A stretch of 64,000 bases of DNA from Williamsia soli. Lineage in GTDB: Bacteria; Actinomycetota; Actinomycetes; Mycobacteriales; Mycobacteriaceae. The position numbers were made by a program, and so were the translations under genes. Of this stretch, positions 52,507-61,573 are shown piece after piece (the first letter of the stretch is position 1; every line of letters begins with the position of its first letter). The stretch spans positions 18,563-82,562 of the forward strand of contig NZ_JAFRDR010000016.1 of NCBI RefSeq assembly GCF_017377795.1, in the 5' to 3' direction. The notes below the pieces were generated by a model, which searched no databases, was not told the origin of the DNA, and saw nothing but the letters and a program-made list of their open reading frames with translations.

Positions 52507-53189
52507 AAGCTACCCTTTCGGTGTGCCAGATCACACCCGTGCCTGGCCGACTGTTCGTAGTCAGCCGTCGATGCCTTGAAACCGCAAACTCGGCCGTGGT
52601 ACTTGGCGAACCTTGGAGAACGGGCATTGATTGCTTCGACCGATCAATCCATCGAATATCGATCTTGATTACCGAGTCACACCGAGTGAGCATCGTGGGA
52701 GGCGCTTGAGTCGTATGACGCGAAGGCGATGGAGGGCCCGGAGCCCGTCCGGACCTGCCGCGGTACTCGAGGTGGTGAATCCTGCGCGCCGTCGTTCCGA
52801 TTGGTCAATCATGCTCACGCGCAGATTAATTCACGCCGCCAATCGCAGTCCTGTGCTAACCGATCGCGATGCGACGGGACCGGCCCTGGTTCGTGTCACA
52901 ACCGGGCCGTAACCCTGTATGGAGGATTCGTCCCTGCTGGGGCGAGTTGTACGCGCAACAAGCAATTCATCGACAGATCCGACCAATCACCCTGGTAGAG
53001 CGTCCAATTCGAGGTCCAGAACTGGCCGAATCGTATTGACTACGGAGGATCTCTCAAGCTAATTTGCTTGTGGCTCAGATCACTTCTGAAGCCGTCCAGT
53101 GGTTCAGTCCACATGGACTCCAATCTCTTTAGCTGACCGGACCGTCCGGGTAGATGCGACGGCCGCAGCCGCCTAGGAAGGCGTGGAAA
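52507..53189. other. Long intergenic region without a convincing gene
   Basis: About 680 bp between the operator and the second binding-protein gene. Short open frames here lack ribosome sites and coding bias, and GC is lower than in the genes. The only notable item is TCCAGTGGTTCA at 53095-53106, a 12-mer identical to one at 33183-33194 upstream of the FAD hydroxylase. It may be a long leader or eroded sequence left by the duplication of the binding-protein gene. Confidence 0.6.
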
Positions 53190-54458
53190 ATGCGTAGGAA
53201 TACTGGTCGACTACTGGCAGGGGCCATCGCTGTCGCGTGTGCGCTCTCTGTGGTCTCGTGTAGTAGCGACAGCGATGATGGGGGAGGGTCGGCATCGCAG
53301 ACGGTCGCCACCGAAGGTGGCACGAAGGCTTCGGGCGACCCGATCAAGGTCGGCCTCTTCAACCCGTCGAAAGGGCCGCTCGCGCAACCTGGTGTAGCCG
53401 TCGGGCAGAAGGCTGCTGTGACCTACATCAACGAGCAAATCGGCGGAATCGGTGGTCGGCCCATCGAAGTTGTCGACTGCGGGATCGACCAGACCTCACC
53501 GGAGTCGACCATTGCCTGCGCCAACCAGTTCGTCGAGGCCGGCGTAGTTGCCGCGATTGACGGAAACGATGTCGAGGCCGCCGCGGCGATGCCGATCCTG
53601 ACGTCAGCGGGTATCCCGATGATCGGACAGACTCCCTACAACGCCGCCGTCGGAGCGGAGACCGAGAATCGCGTCTACTTCGGCCCGCCGCCGGCGGCCT
53701 TCCTCGTCGGATTTCTGCAGTCATTGAAGGAGGAGGGCAAAGACTCGGTGACGATGGGCAACGCAGACGTCCCCCAGGCCCATTTGATCTACGACAGCTT
53801 GATGGTGCCGCTCACCGCGCAGTTCGGTATCGAAACCAAGAACGTGTACTACCCGCCGGCGGGGCCCAACTTCACTGCGTTGGCGACCACCCTCTCTGAA
53901 GGTGCGCCGGCAGCTGCAGGCGTCATGAACGTTCAGAACGACAACTTCTGCACGAAGTTGGCGCAGTCGATGCGGTCGGTGAAGTACAAGGGCACCTTGT
54001 TCCTGGCGAACTGCACCGAGTTCATCGACAGCATGGGCGCTCAGGCGGTTGGTGCACGCACCTACTCGCCCAACTGGTTGCCCCCGGCAATCGAATCAGC
54101 ACCCGAAGCCACCCAAAAGAACATGGCGATCGCTGAGCAGTTCATCGACGAAGCAGGCGGTGAGGCCGGTTATCACTCGCTGGGCATGTTCGCGACATTT
54201 GTCGATTTCGCGCAGGGCCTGAACTCGTTGCAGCAGAAAGACTTCACGGGACCGGCGATTGTGTCGGCGCTCAAGGGTCTGACGAACTATCAGAGCTTCC
54301 TCGGTCCGGTACTGGACTGCACAAGCCCGACGAGCCCGAACTGCACCTCGGAAGTACTTCTTTTCGATGTGGTCGCTGACAAGAAGACCGAGCCGTTTGG
54401 TGGCGGGTTCACCCAGCCGGATCCCGCAGTACTGAAACTGATCCCGGGCGCTGTCTGA
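53190..54458 (+). CDS. ABC substrate-binding lipoprotein, paralogue of the 47446 gene
   Basis: A 422-residue LivJ-type lipoprotein; lipobox VVSC with Cys24, then a Ser/Asp/Gly linker and a type I binding fold. It is closely similar over its full length to the protein at 47446 but differs in the ligand-facing middle (for example GNDVEAAAAMPILTSAGIP versus GYNAESVAALPILASAQIP), suggesting overlapping but distinct ligands. ATG at 53190 follows AGGAAGG. It immediately precedes the permease fusion gene, so it is the cognate binding protein. Confidence 0.92.
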   Translation: MRRNTGRLLAGAIAVACALSVVSCSSDSDDGGGSASQTVATEGGTKASGDPIKVGLFNPSKGPLAQPGVAVGQKAAVTYINEQIGGIGGRPIEVVDCGIDQTSPESTIACANQFVEAGVVAAIDGNDVEAAAAMPILTSAGIPMIGQTPYNAAVGAETENRVYFGPPPAAFLVGFLQSLKEEGKDSVTMGNADVPQAHLIYDSLMVPLTAQFGIETKNVYYPPAGPNFTALATTLSEGAPAAAGVMNVQNDNFCTKLAQSMRSVKYKGTLFLANCTEFIDSMGAQAVGARTYSPNWLPPAIESAPEATQKNMAIAEQFIDEAGGEAGYHSLGMFATFVDFAQGLNSLQQKDFTGPAIVSALKGLTNYQSFLGPVLDCTSPTSPNCTSEVLLFDVVADKKTEPFGGGFTQPDPAVLKLIPGAV

Positions 54459-54472
54459 TTCGTTCGTTCGAT

Positions 54473-54504
54473 CGCGGGGTGACCGATGAACAGGTCACCC
54501 CGCG
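54473..54504. terminator. Hairpin between binding-protein and permease genes
   Basis: A perfect 12-bp inverted repeat (CGCGGGGTGACC and complement, 8-nt loop) followed by T-rich sequence. It probably attenuates, so that more binding protein than permease is made, as is usual in such operons. Confidence 0.7.
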
Positions 54505-54556
54505 GTTCTCAATTCTGTTTCGCGTCTTATCGGGCGCCCTTAGTCAGTGAGTGATA

Positions 54557-56569
54557 ATGGGTCAATTTCTACAATTTGTTTCGCTGGGTTTGTCAACCGG
54601 CGCCGTCTATGCGGTTCTGGCTTCGTCATTGGTGGGCGTATACGCAGCGACCGGGATTCTGAACTTCGCGCAGGGCGCCTTCGCGCTGTGGTCGGTGTAC
54701 GTGGTGGCCGCTTTACGCAGCGAGGGCGTGCTGGTCCTCCCAGTGGGGTCGATCTCGATGGGCGGTGAGGAAAGCCCCCCGTCGACGTTCGTAGCAGTGG
54801 TGATCGGCGTGGTGTCCGCGGTGGTATGGGCGCTGATCGCGCACTATCTGATATTCCGGCCGTTGCGACGCGCCCCGGTGCTGGCGCAGGTGGTTGCGTC
54901 GGTGGGGTTGATGGTGTCCTTGCAGGCGTTGGTGCACTTGCGTTTCGATACCGAGAATCTGTTGCCACTGCCGGTGCTACCCGAGTCGACGTTCGAAGTC
55001 GCCGGCGCGGTGATCAATTGGTCCGACTTGTTGCTGGCTGGTATCGCGATACTGATCGCTGCGTTGTTCTGGGCCTATTTCCGACTCACCACATTCGGGG
55101 TGGCCACCCGTGCGGGTTCAGAAGACGAGCTGGCTGCCAGGCTCAGTGGCTACGCGCCGGATCGGCTGGCCGCGATTGTGTGGATGCTGGGCGGTGCGGC
55201 ATCGGGGCTCATCGGCATTCTGGGTGCTTTCACGATCGGTTTGAATGTTTCGACGTATACGTTCTTCGTCATCCCCGCGCTCGCCGTGGCGCTGTTGGGT
55301 CGTCTGACTTCCTTTGGTGTCGCATGCGCGGCAGGTCTGTTTCTGGGGTCGTTCCAAGCGGTGATCGTGTGGTTGGCGACAAAGGAGTGGTGGCCCAGTT
55401 GGGCACAAACCGGTCTCGGTGAAGCGGTGCCTTTTGTGATCGTCGTCGTGGCATTGTTCCTGCTGGGCGGGCGGATTCCGTCGCGGGGCTCGTTGGGCGA
55501 AGTGAAGATGCCGGCGGTGAAGATCCCGCAGATCAAGGCGATCCCGACGGTGGCTGTCATCGGTGTGGTGGTTGTGGCGATTGTGCTGACCGACGGTTCG
55601 TGGCGGTACGGAGTCGTCACTTCGGTGATCCTGTCGCTGATCTCCCTGTCGCTGGTGTTGTTGACCGGCTATCTGGGGCAGATTTCGTTGGCATCGATGG
55701 CGTTCGCCGGTGCTGCAGGGTTCGCGCTGTCGAAGATCACGACCAACTGGTCGGTGCCATTTCCGCTCACCATTGTGTTGTCGGCGCTGGCTGCCACCGC
55801 TCTGGGTGTTCTGGTGGGTATCCCCGCTCTCCGCATCCGGGGAGCGCAGCTGGCCGTTGTCACGTTGGCCGCAGCACTGGCCATTCAGAGTTTCGTCTTC
55901 AACAATCCTTCTCTGACGCCCTATGAGGGCAACATGATCGAGGACCCATCATTGTTCGGGGTGGATCTCGGCGTGCGCGATGGCACCACATTGGTGACGT
56001 TGCCATTCGCGTTCATGGTGTTGGCGGTCGTTGCATTGTGCACCTTGATGGTCATGCGGTGGATGGGCGGCTCGACGGGTCGGGCCTTCCTGGCCGTTCG
56101 GTCCAACGAGCGCGCTGCGGCGTCGGTCGGTATCAACGTCGCGACGACAAAACTTCTGGGATTCGCGTTGTCGGCGTTCTTGGCCGGGGTCGGCGGTTGC
56201 CTGTTGGGCTATAGCCGTGGTCAGTTGTCGGCTGGTTCGTTCACTGTGGTGATCGGCCTGACTTTGTTGGCGATGACCTATGTCGGTGGGATCACGTCGG
56301 TGACGGGTGCTTTCATCGCCGGGGTGGCCGGCCCGTTGGGCGTGGCGTACACGTTCCTGAATGACACCGTGGACCTGGGTGAGTATTACGAACTCCTGGC
56401 TGGTCTGGGGCTGTTGACGATGGCGGTGCTCCACCCTGTGGGTATTGCCGGGGCGGTCGCCGAACTCGTCGCAACTGTCCGGGGTCGGTTCAGTGGTGGT
56501 GGTCGTAAATCAGTCTCCGATGGAGTCGATTCGAGTTCTGTTGTGTCGAAGGAGAGTGCACGTGTCTGA
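54557..56569 (+). CDS. Fused LivH-LivM ABC permease
   Basis: A 670-residue membrane protein joining the two permease subunits of a LivJ-type importer. Residues about 1-300 are LivH-like (LNFAQGAFALWSVYVVAAL); about 345-640 are LivM-like (TGYLGQISLASMAFAGAAGF and FLAVRSNERAAASVGIN). Unlike the 4968 fusion, no ATPase domain is attached; it is encoded separately by the next gene. ATG at 54557 is chosen (GTG at 54551 also possible). The ribosome site is weak, in line with the preceding attenuator. Confidence 0.92.
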   Translation: MGQFLQFVSLGLSTGAVYAVLASSLVGVYAATGILNFAQGAFALWSVYVVAALRSEGVLVLPVGSISMGGEESPPSTFVAVVIGVVSAVVWALIAHYLIFRPLRRAPVLAQVVASVGLMVSLQALVHLRFDTENLLPLPVLPESTFEVAGAVINWSDLLLAGIAILIAALFWAYFRLTTFGVATRAGSEDELAARLSGYAPDRLAAIVWMLGGAASGLIGILGAFTIGLNVSTYTFFVIPALAVALLGRLTSFGVACAAGLFLGSFQAVIVWLATKEWWPSWAQTGLGEAVPFVIVVVALFLLGGRIPSRGSLGEVKMPAVKIPQIKAIPTVAVIGVVVVAIVLTDGSWRYGVVTSVILSLISLSLVLLTGYLGQISLASMAFAGAAGFALSKITTNWSVPFPLTIVLSALAATALGVLVGIPALRIRGAQLAVVTLAAALAIQSFVFNNPSLTPYEGNMIEDPSLFGVDLGVRDGTTLVTLPFAFMVLAVVALCTLMVMRWMGGSTGRAFLAVRSNERAAASVGINVATTKLLGFALSAFLAGVGGCLLGYSRGQLSAGSFTVVIGLTLLAMTYVGGITSVTGAFIAGVAGPLGVAYTFLNDTVDLGEYYELLAGLGLLTMAVLHPVGIAGAVAELVATVRGRFSGGGRKSVSDGVDSSSVVSKESARV

Positions 56570-57401
56570 TCCGGTGGAGTTGTTGCGCACTGACGGTCTG
56601 GGGGTGCGGTACGGCGGTGTGGCGGCCAATAGTGATATCGACATCACCGTCAACGCTGGAGAGATCGTCGGGTTGATCGGTCCGAACGGGGCAGGCAAGA
56701 CCACATTTGTCGATGCAGTGACCGGTTTCACCTCGGCCACCGGCGGCGTGAGCTTGGGTGGGGTGCAACTGGAACACGCCAGTGCACATCGACGCCGTGC
56801 GGCAGGAATGGCGCGTACGTGGCAGGCAGGTGAGTTGTTCGCTGACCTGACGGTGGCGCAGAACCTGGCCGTGGCCGTGCAACGGGTGGGTTTGCGCGCG
56901 CTGTTCTGGGACATTGTCAACGGGTCTCGGCCCCCCGTGACCACCATCGACACCGCCCTGGCGACTGTCGGTTTGACCGAGGTGGCTGACCGTTTCCCGG
57001 GTGAGCTGGCTTTGGGGCAGCAGAAGCTGGTCGGGGTGGCTCGAGCGTTGGTGGGGGGCACGCGGCTGGTCTTACTCGATGAACCGGCCGCGGGCTTGGA
57101 CACGCATGAAAGCGCGGAGTTCGGGTCTGAGTTACACAAGATCGCAGATTCGGGAGTCGGGGTGTTGCTGATCGATCACGACATGTCCCTCGTCCTCGAC
57201 GTGTGTGATCGGCTGTATGTGCTGGATTTCGGTAAAGTCATCGCTGCCGGTACCCCCGCTGAGATTCGAGACGATCCAGCTGTGGTGGCCGCCTACCTCG
57301 GCGCACCCACTGAGAACACTGATCCTTCCGAACCGTCTGAGCCACTCAGCTTGTCTGAGGCCGTACGTTCAGCTCCTTCAACTCCTGAGGTCCGACCATG
57401 A
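56562..57401 (+). CDS. ABC transporter ATP-binding protein, LivG type
   Basis: A 279-residue ATPase. Walker A GPNGAGKTTFVDAVTG near residue 43, signature LALGQQKLVGVARAL, Walker B LVLLDEPAAGLDTHE. The signature begins LALGQ instead of LSGGQ, which is common in LivG branches. GTG at 56562 follows GGAGAG and overlaps the permease gene by 8 bp. The C-terminal about 25 residues are an Ser/Pro/Glu-rich tail. Confidence 0.92.
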   Translation: MSDPVELLRTDGLGVRYGGVAANSDIDITVNAGEIVGLIGPNGAGKTTFVDAVTGFTSATGGVSLGGVQLEHASAHRRRAAGMARTWQAGELFADLTVAQNLAVAVQRVGLRALFWDIVNGSRPPVTTIDTALATVGLTEVADRFPGELALGQQKLVGVARALVGGTRLVLLDEPAAGLDTHESAEFGSELHKIADSGVGVLLIDHDMSLVLDVCDRLYVLDFGKVIAAGTPAEIRDDPAVVAAYLGAPTENTDPSEPSEPLSLSEAVRSAPSTPEVRP

Positions 57402-58156
57402 GTGCGACAATCGAACACGAAACGACGCAGCACGCTGACGCGGTGTTGGACATCGACGGAATCACCGTCGGTTACGGCGGGGTCCCGGCGGTGCGTGAAG
57501 TCTCGATGACAGTTCGGCCAGGCCAGATCATGGCCGTGCTCGGGCCGAACGGCGCAGGCAAGACGACGACCCTGTTGGCCGCGGTAGGCGCTTTGGCGAC
57601 GATGTCGGGCGAAATCACCGCTTTCGGAGCTCCACTTGATCGGCGGGTCGAAAAAAACGCCCGCCGTGGTCTGACCCTGGTTCCCGACAATCGAGGCGTG
57701 TTCCACAAACTGACTGTGGCCGACAATCTGCGTCTGGCAAAGCGATCCGGCGGTCTCGGCACTGACGATGTGTTTGCCTACTTCCCGAAACTGAAGTCCC
57801 TCAAAGCCCGTCGCTGCGGCAACCTCTCGGGCGGCGAACAGCAAATGCTGGCCTTGGCCAAGGCGCTTCTGTCAGGACCCAAAGTCTTGCTGATCGACGA
57901 ACTGAGCATGGGACTGTCTCCGATAGCCGTTAAAGACCTGCTGCCGAGACTTCGCAGTATTGCCGACGACCAGAATATGGCCATTGTTCTGGTTGAACAG
58001 CACATCGATTTGGCACTCGGAATTGCTGATTCGGCAGTCGTCCTCCACCACGGGCGGGTTGCGCTCGAGGGAACTGCGCAAAGCCTACGAAGCCAACGAC
58101 ACCTCGTCGAGGCCGCGTACTTCGGACGTACCGGGCAGCCTGCCGAATCCAATTGA
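57398..58156 (+). CDS. ABC transporter ATP-binding protein, LivF type
   Basis: A 252-residue ATPase with Walker A GPNGAGKTTTLL, signature LSGGEQQMLALAKALL and Walker B VLLIDELSMGLSP. It overlaps livG by 4 bp (ATGA) and completes the importer: binding protein, LivHM, LivG, LivF. A hairpin follows 23 bp later. Confidence 0.92.
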   Translation: MSATIEHETTQHADAVLDIDGITVGYGGVPAVREVSMTVRPGQIMAVLGPNGAGKTTTLLAAVGALATMSGEITAFGAPLDRRVEKNARRGLTLVPDNRGVFHKLTVADNLRLAKRSGGLGTDDVFAYFPKLKSLKARRCGNLSGGEQQMLALAKALLSGPKVLLIDELSMGLSPIAVKDLLPRLRSIADDQNMAIVLVEQHIDLALGIADSAVVLHHGRVALEGTAQSLRSQRHLVEAAYFGRTGQPAESN

Positions 58157-58179
58157 TTTGATTCGGTAGGTGGTCGGGA

Positions 58180-58227
58180 AAGGCCGCGGCTCAGATCGAC
58201 ACGTGTGCGGTCATGGGCCGCGGCCTT
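58180..58227. terminator. Hairpin after the livF gene
   Basis: 11-bp inverted repeat (AAGGCCGCGGC and complement) with a 26-nt loop. Less compact than the other terminators here. Confidence 0.5.
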
Positions 58228-58434
58228 CGAAGTCGTGTGACGGATCCTTTTGTTCAAATCGTTCATCGTCACCTATTCTTTGTTCCGGGCGACGGCTGAA
58301 TTTCCCGCGTGATTGATTGGTCCTGCCGATCAGTTGTTGGTGGGTTGGCCGTTGATGTGGGGGTGGCTGGGGCTTCATCATCGGTAGGACGGGCTCGCTT
58401 CCGCGGGTGTGTTCTCCGTAGATGTAGGTGGTCA

Positions 58435-58905
58435 ATGATGATCTCTGGTCAGGCTGTCCATGATGTGCTGGCGGCGTTTTGGTTCGATGTTGATCATCGT
58501 GACGGTGTGGGGGCGCACCTGTTTTTCGTCGCTGATGGGGAGTTGGCGTTCGAGTCTGCGCGGTTTCGTGGTCGGGATGAGATCAGGGCTGTGTATGCGG
58601 ACAGGGTTGCTCGTGGGCCGCGTGTGAGTCGGCATGTGATGAGCAATGTTCATGTGGTTTCTCGTGAAGACGACTCCGTCGAAGTGGTGTCGTCGGTGTG
58701 TCTGTATGCGCAGGATGGTCATGCTCCTGGGTCGCGGGTGATTCCGGTGGGTGTGTCAGATGTCTTTGATCAGTTGGTGTCCACGTCGGATGGTTTGTTG
58801 ATCGTGAGTCGGTCGATTGTGAATCAGTTCGTGAGTTCGGATGCTGAGTTCGCGGTGCCAATGCAGGCCCGTGTCGCCAATGTCAGTGAAAGGTTAGAAC
58901 GATGA
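58435..58905 (+). CDS. SnoaL/NTF2-like protein (in repeat copy 1)
   Basis: A 156-residue alpha+beta protein of the NTF2-like/ring-hydroxylating beta-subunit-like fold. AFWFDVDHRDGVGAHLFFVADGELAFESARFRGRDEI contains the usual cone helix and strand, and RVSRHVMSNVHVV is a common block. Distinct in sequence from the pair at 34408 and 36620. Tandem ATG codons at 58435 and 58438; the ribosome site is poor (GTAGGTGG). The stop overlaps the VOC start by 4 bp. Differs from copy 2 by one residue (Gly versus Ser). Confidence 0.8.
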   Translation: MMISGQAVHDVLAAFWFDVDHRDGVGAHLFFVADGELAFESARFRGRDEIRAVYADRVARGPRVSRHVMSNVHVVSREDDSVEVVSSVCLYAQDGHAPGSRVIPVGVSDVFDQLVSTSDGLLIVSRSIVNQFVSSDAEFAVPMQARVANVSERLER

Positions 58906-59810
58906 TTACCCGTGTTTCTTCGGTCACGTATGAGGTGCCCGATGTTGAGGCCTCGATTGGTTTTTATGAGCGTCATGTTGGGCTCACTGTGACCGAACGT
59001 ATCGGTGCGAGTGTGTATTTGAGGGCCAAGTCTTCCCATCATGATTTGGTGTTGGTGGCTTCGGACAGTGCTGAGTGTGTGTTGCATTCGTTGAACTTCG
59101 AGTCCGACGATGTCGCTGCGGATGTGGAGCGTGCGGTCGGTGCGGGGTCGAAAGATCTCGGGGTGGTCGAGCACGGCGGGGTTGAGGTTGCGCATCTGCT
59201 CGAGGCTCCTGGTGGGTTCGGGTTTCGTATTCATTCGACGGTGGAGCAGGTGCAGGCTGCGCCTGAGTCGAATTTGGCTCAGCCGATGCACTTTTCGCAT
59301 TTCAATATCGGTGTGCCAGATGCTGCCGGCGCGATTGCGTTCTTCGTTGATGGTTTGGGGTTGCGTAATTCGGATTGGATCGGTAGCGCCGAGAATCCGA
59401 TGATCGGTTGGTTGCATTGTCCGGTTGATGGGGCTTTGCATCATGGGGTTGCGGTCCTGCAGACCGAGGATGTTCGGTTGCATCATATTTCGTATGAGTA
59501 TGAAAACGCGGCCGAGATCATTGATCGTGTTGACGATTATGTGGATGACTCGCATTTTCTGGTGTGGGGCATGGGCCGGCACGGCACGGGTGGCAGCATC
59601 TTCGCCTATATCGAGGATGTGTCGGGCGTGATGGTCGAGTTGGGGACCGGGATGATCCGGATCGGTGCCGATCCGCGGTGGGATGGGCCCAAGGTGTGGG
59701 CGCCGGATGATCCGCGTGGTGTCGATGAATGGGGTTCGAGTGTTCCTGAGGCGTGGATGGGAAAGCGAACCGCAGTGGCCACTCCTTCGACCTTGGTGAG
59801 CAAAGCATGA
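58902..59810 (+). CDS. Two-domain extradiol dioxygenase-like VOC protein (copy 1)
   Basis: A 302-residue type I extradiol dioxygenase-like protein. The C-terminal catalytic half has all three expected iron ligands: His133 in HFSHFNIGVPD, His195 (or 194) in RLHHISYEY and Glu246 in MVELGTGM. The N-terminal half is the non-catalytic module. This is the most convincing intact ring-cleavage enzyme in the window. It is coupled to the NTF2-like gene before it and the cupin gene after it (both ATGA overlaps). Identical to copy 2 at 63080. Confidence 0.9.
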   Translation: MITRVSSVTYEVPDVEASIGFYERHVGLTVTERIGASVYLRAKSSHHDLVLVASDSAECVLHSLNFESDDVAADVERAVGAGSKDLGVVEHGGVEVAHLLEAPGGFGFRIHSTVEQVQAAPESNLAQPMHFSHFNIGVPDAAGAIAFFVDGLGLRNSDWIGSAENPMIGWLHCPVDGALHHGVAVLQTEDVRLHHISYEYENAAEIIDRVDDYVDDSHFLVWGMGRHGTGGSIFAYIEDVSGVMVELGTGMIRIGADPRWDGPKVWAPDDPRGVDEWGSSVPEAWMGKRTAVATPSTLVSKA

Positions 59811-60658
59811 ACACACAGAACGTGATTGCCAACCCCCAGTACATCGACTTGCACGGCGAGGCTTCCACTTCGACCGCGGCGGGTGGACGATCCTGGACCG
59901 TGCGCGGGAACAACTACGCGCTCGAGTACGTCGAGGCTGCTGCGGGAGATGTGTTCAGTTACGAATCCGCGTGCGAGCACGTCATGATCGTGCCGGATGA
60001 CGGCGTCGACCTCCAGATCAGCTCGCTCGGGCAGCAGGTGCGGGTGACTGAAGCCGCGGTGGTGGTACTACCCGCGGGCGCCACAGAGCTGGCGGTCGGC
60101 GGTGACATGCGATTTGTTTCGCTCGTCGACAATCGCGATACGCACAGGACCGGTTCCGCATTGAACCAGGAAAGTTACCGAGAGCCGGACCCGAGGGTGT
60201 CGGGGATCAAGGTCGCGGCACGGCGCGAGCCCAGCACCGGCCCTGAAGTCTTCGCCCTCTCTGCGTACCCGCCTGAGCCCGGTCGCTTCGGCACGATCTT
60301 TCAGTCGGAGACGTTCTTGGTCAATCTTCTTGACCTTCAGCAGGGCCCGCGTGACGCGACGAAGCTGTCACCCCACCACCATGACGATTTCGAACAGTGC
60401 TCGCTGGCGCTCGCAGGTGTCTGGACACACCACCTCCGAACTCCATGGGGACCGGATAAGTCCCAGTGGCGGGACGACGAGCATCGCACCATCGGCAGTC
60501 CCTCGGTGACCATCATCCCCCCGCCGCTCGTTCATACGAGCGAGGCAGTGGGTGAAGGGGCCAATCGGTTGATCGACGTCTTCTGCCCGATTCGCCAGGA
60601 CTTCATCGACAAGGGTTGGGTGCTGAACAGCACGAATTATGACGAGGTTCAGTGGTGA
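59807..60658 (+). CDS. Cupin-fold protein
   Basis: A 283-residue double-stranded beta-helix protein. The second cupin barrel has a metal-site motif, SPHHHDDFEQCSLALAGVW, with three His and a Glu at cupin-like spacing, and a late His in PPPLVHTSEAV. The first half is a degenerate cupin barrel. The reaction is unknown; bicupins next to ring-cleavage genes include dioxygenases and isomerases. ATG at 59807 overlaps the VOC stop. Codon usage becomes C-ending here, unlike the preceding repeat. Confidence 0.7.
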   Translation: MNTQNVIANPQYIDLHGEASTSTAAGGRSWTVRGNNYALEYVEAAAGDVFSYESACEHVMIVPDDGVDLQISSLGQQVRVTEAAVVVLPAGATELAVGGDMRFVSLVDNRDTHRTGSALNQESYREPDPRVSGIKVAARREPSTGPEVFALSAYPPEPGRFGTIFQSETFLVNLLDLQQGPRDATKLSPHHHDDFEQCSLALAGVWTHHLRTPWGPDKSQWRDDEHRTIGSPSVTIIPPPLVHTSEAVGEGANRLIDVFCPIRQDFIDKGWVLNSTNYDEVQW

Positions 60659-61422
60659 ACCCCTTCCCCGGCCTCCCCGCTCACCGAGCGGGGCTCGGAG
60701 CTTGGATCAAGCTACCGGCGATCGAATCCGTGGAGCTCATGGCGGAGGCAGGAATGGACTCGGTTGTCATCGACCTCGAGCATTCGGCTCTCTCGATCGA
60801 GACCGCGTCATCTCTCGTGTCGGTCGCTCTGGGCAGAGGACTGATCCCGATGGTCCGCGTTCCCGATCATTCCCCGTCATGGATCCAGCGTTGCCTCGAC
60901 CTCGGGGCAAGGGCCGTTGTCGTACCGCACGTGGATTCGGTCGAACAAGCGCGGGCGCTGCAGCAATCCTCCCGCTTCGAACCCAGGGGTCGCCGAGGGA
61001 TGGGGCCCACTACCCGCGCGGGCGGTTGGAACCTTTCCGGACCGGAACCGTACCTGGCGACCGAACGCGCCATTGCCGTGGTCGTACAAATCGAGTCGGC
61101 GGAGGGCATGGCAGCGCTACCGGACATGCTTGCAACGTCGGTGGCGGACGGAGTCCTGCTCGGCGCAGCCGACCTGTCCATGTCACTTGGCCTGGCGATG
61201 GATGATCCGAAGGTGTTCGACCTGATGTCGGGTGCACTCGAGCACTGCGTCAAACATGGAGTTCCCTGTGCTCTCGCCATGGGTGCCGACGGCGCCGCTG
61301 CAGTCAGATCGGCTCAACGCGGTTTCAGCTTGATCATCGCCGGCAACGACGCGACCATGCTCGGCGCAGCAGCACGGCAGGTCGTCACCTCGGCCAAAGC
61401 CCTCGCTGACGCGCCATCGTGA
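60655..61422 (+). CDS. HpcH/HpaI aldolase/citrate lyase family protein
   Basis: A 255-residue class II pyruvate aldolase-like TIM barrel. MDSVVIDLEHSALSIETA and DLGARAVVVPHVDSVEQA are the family's magnesium and phosphate/carboxylate regions; QIESAEGMA carries the metal Glu and LLGAADLSMSLG the metal Asp. HpaI-type enzymes split hydroxy-keto acids from ring cleavage into pyruvate and an aldehyde, which suits the preceding dioxygenase. GTG at 60655 overlaps the cupin stop by 4 bp. Confidence 0.88.
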   Translation: MNPFPGLPAHRAGLGAWIKLPAIESVELMAEAGMDSVVIDLEHSALSIETASSLVSVALGRGLIPMVRVPDHSPSWIQRCLDLGARAVVVPHVDSVEQARALQQSSRFEPRGRRGMGPTTRAGGWNLSGPEPYLATERAIAVVVQIESAEGMAALPDMLATSVADGVLLGAADLSMSLGLAMDDPKVFDLMSGALEHCVKHGVPCALAMGADGAAAVRSAQRGFSLIIAGNDATMLGAAARQVVTSAKALADAPS

Positions 61423-61573
61423 ACAGACCCGGGTCTCAGTTGCCGCTTCGAATCGCGCGCTGACGTCGATGCCCGAATCGCACCAAAGAGATGAGGTTCA
61501 AACCGTTTCGCGACGTCGACGTTACGCTTCGGGGAGTAGATCGTATTCCTGAACCGGTTCGACGGGGTAACTG

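Larger units (their letters stand above)
58311..59822. repeat. Long direct repeat, copy 1 (at least 1512 bp)
   Basis: Matches 62489-64000 at a constant offset of 4178 bp with only three differences, at 58321, 58333 and 58447. From 58448 to 59822 the copies are identical. It contains a leader, an NTF2-like gene, a VOC gene and the first bases of the cupin gene. The right end is unknown because copy 2 runs off the window. Codons here use more T-ending forms (GAT, CAT, GGT, TTG) than neighbouring genes. Confidence 0.95.

Noticed and set aside
52521..52998. Short open frames in the 680-bp gap before the second binding-protein gene
   Set aside because: No ribosome sites, no coding bias, no family resemblance.
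58824..59816. 330-codon antisense frame, repeated identically at 63002-63994
   Set aside because: Identity between copies comes from the DNA repeat, not from selection. The plus strand encodes a dioxygenase with all iron ligands; the antisense product is His/Arg-rich without family features.
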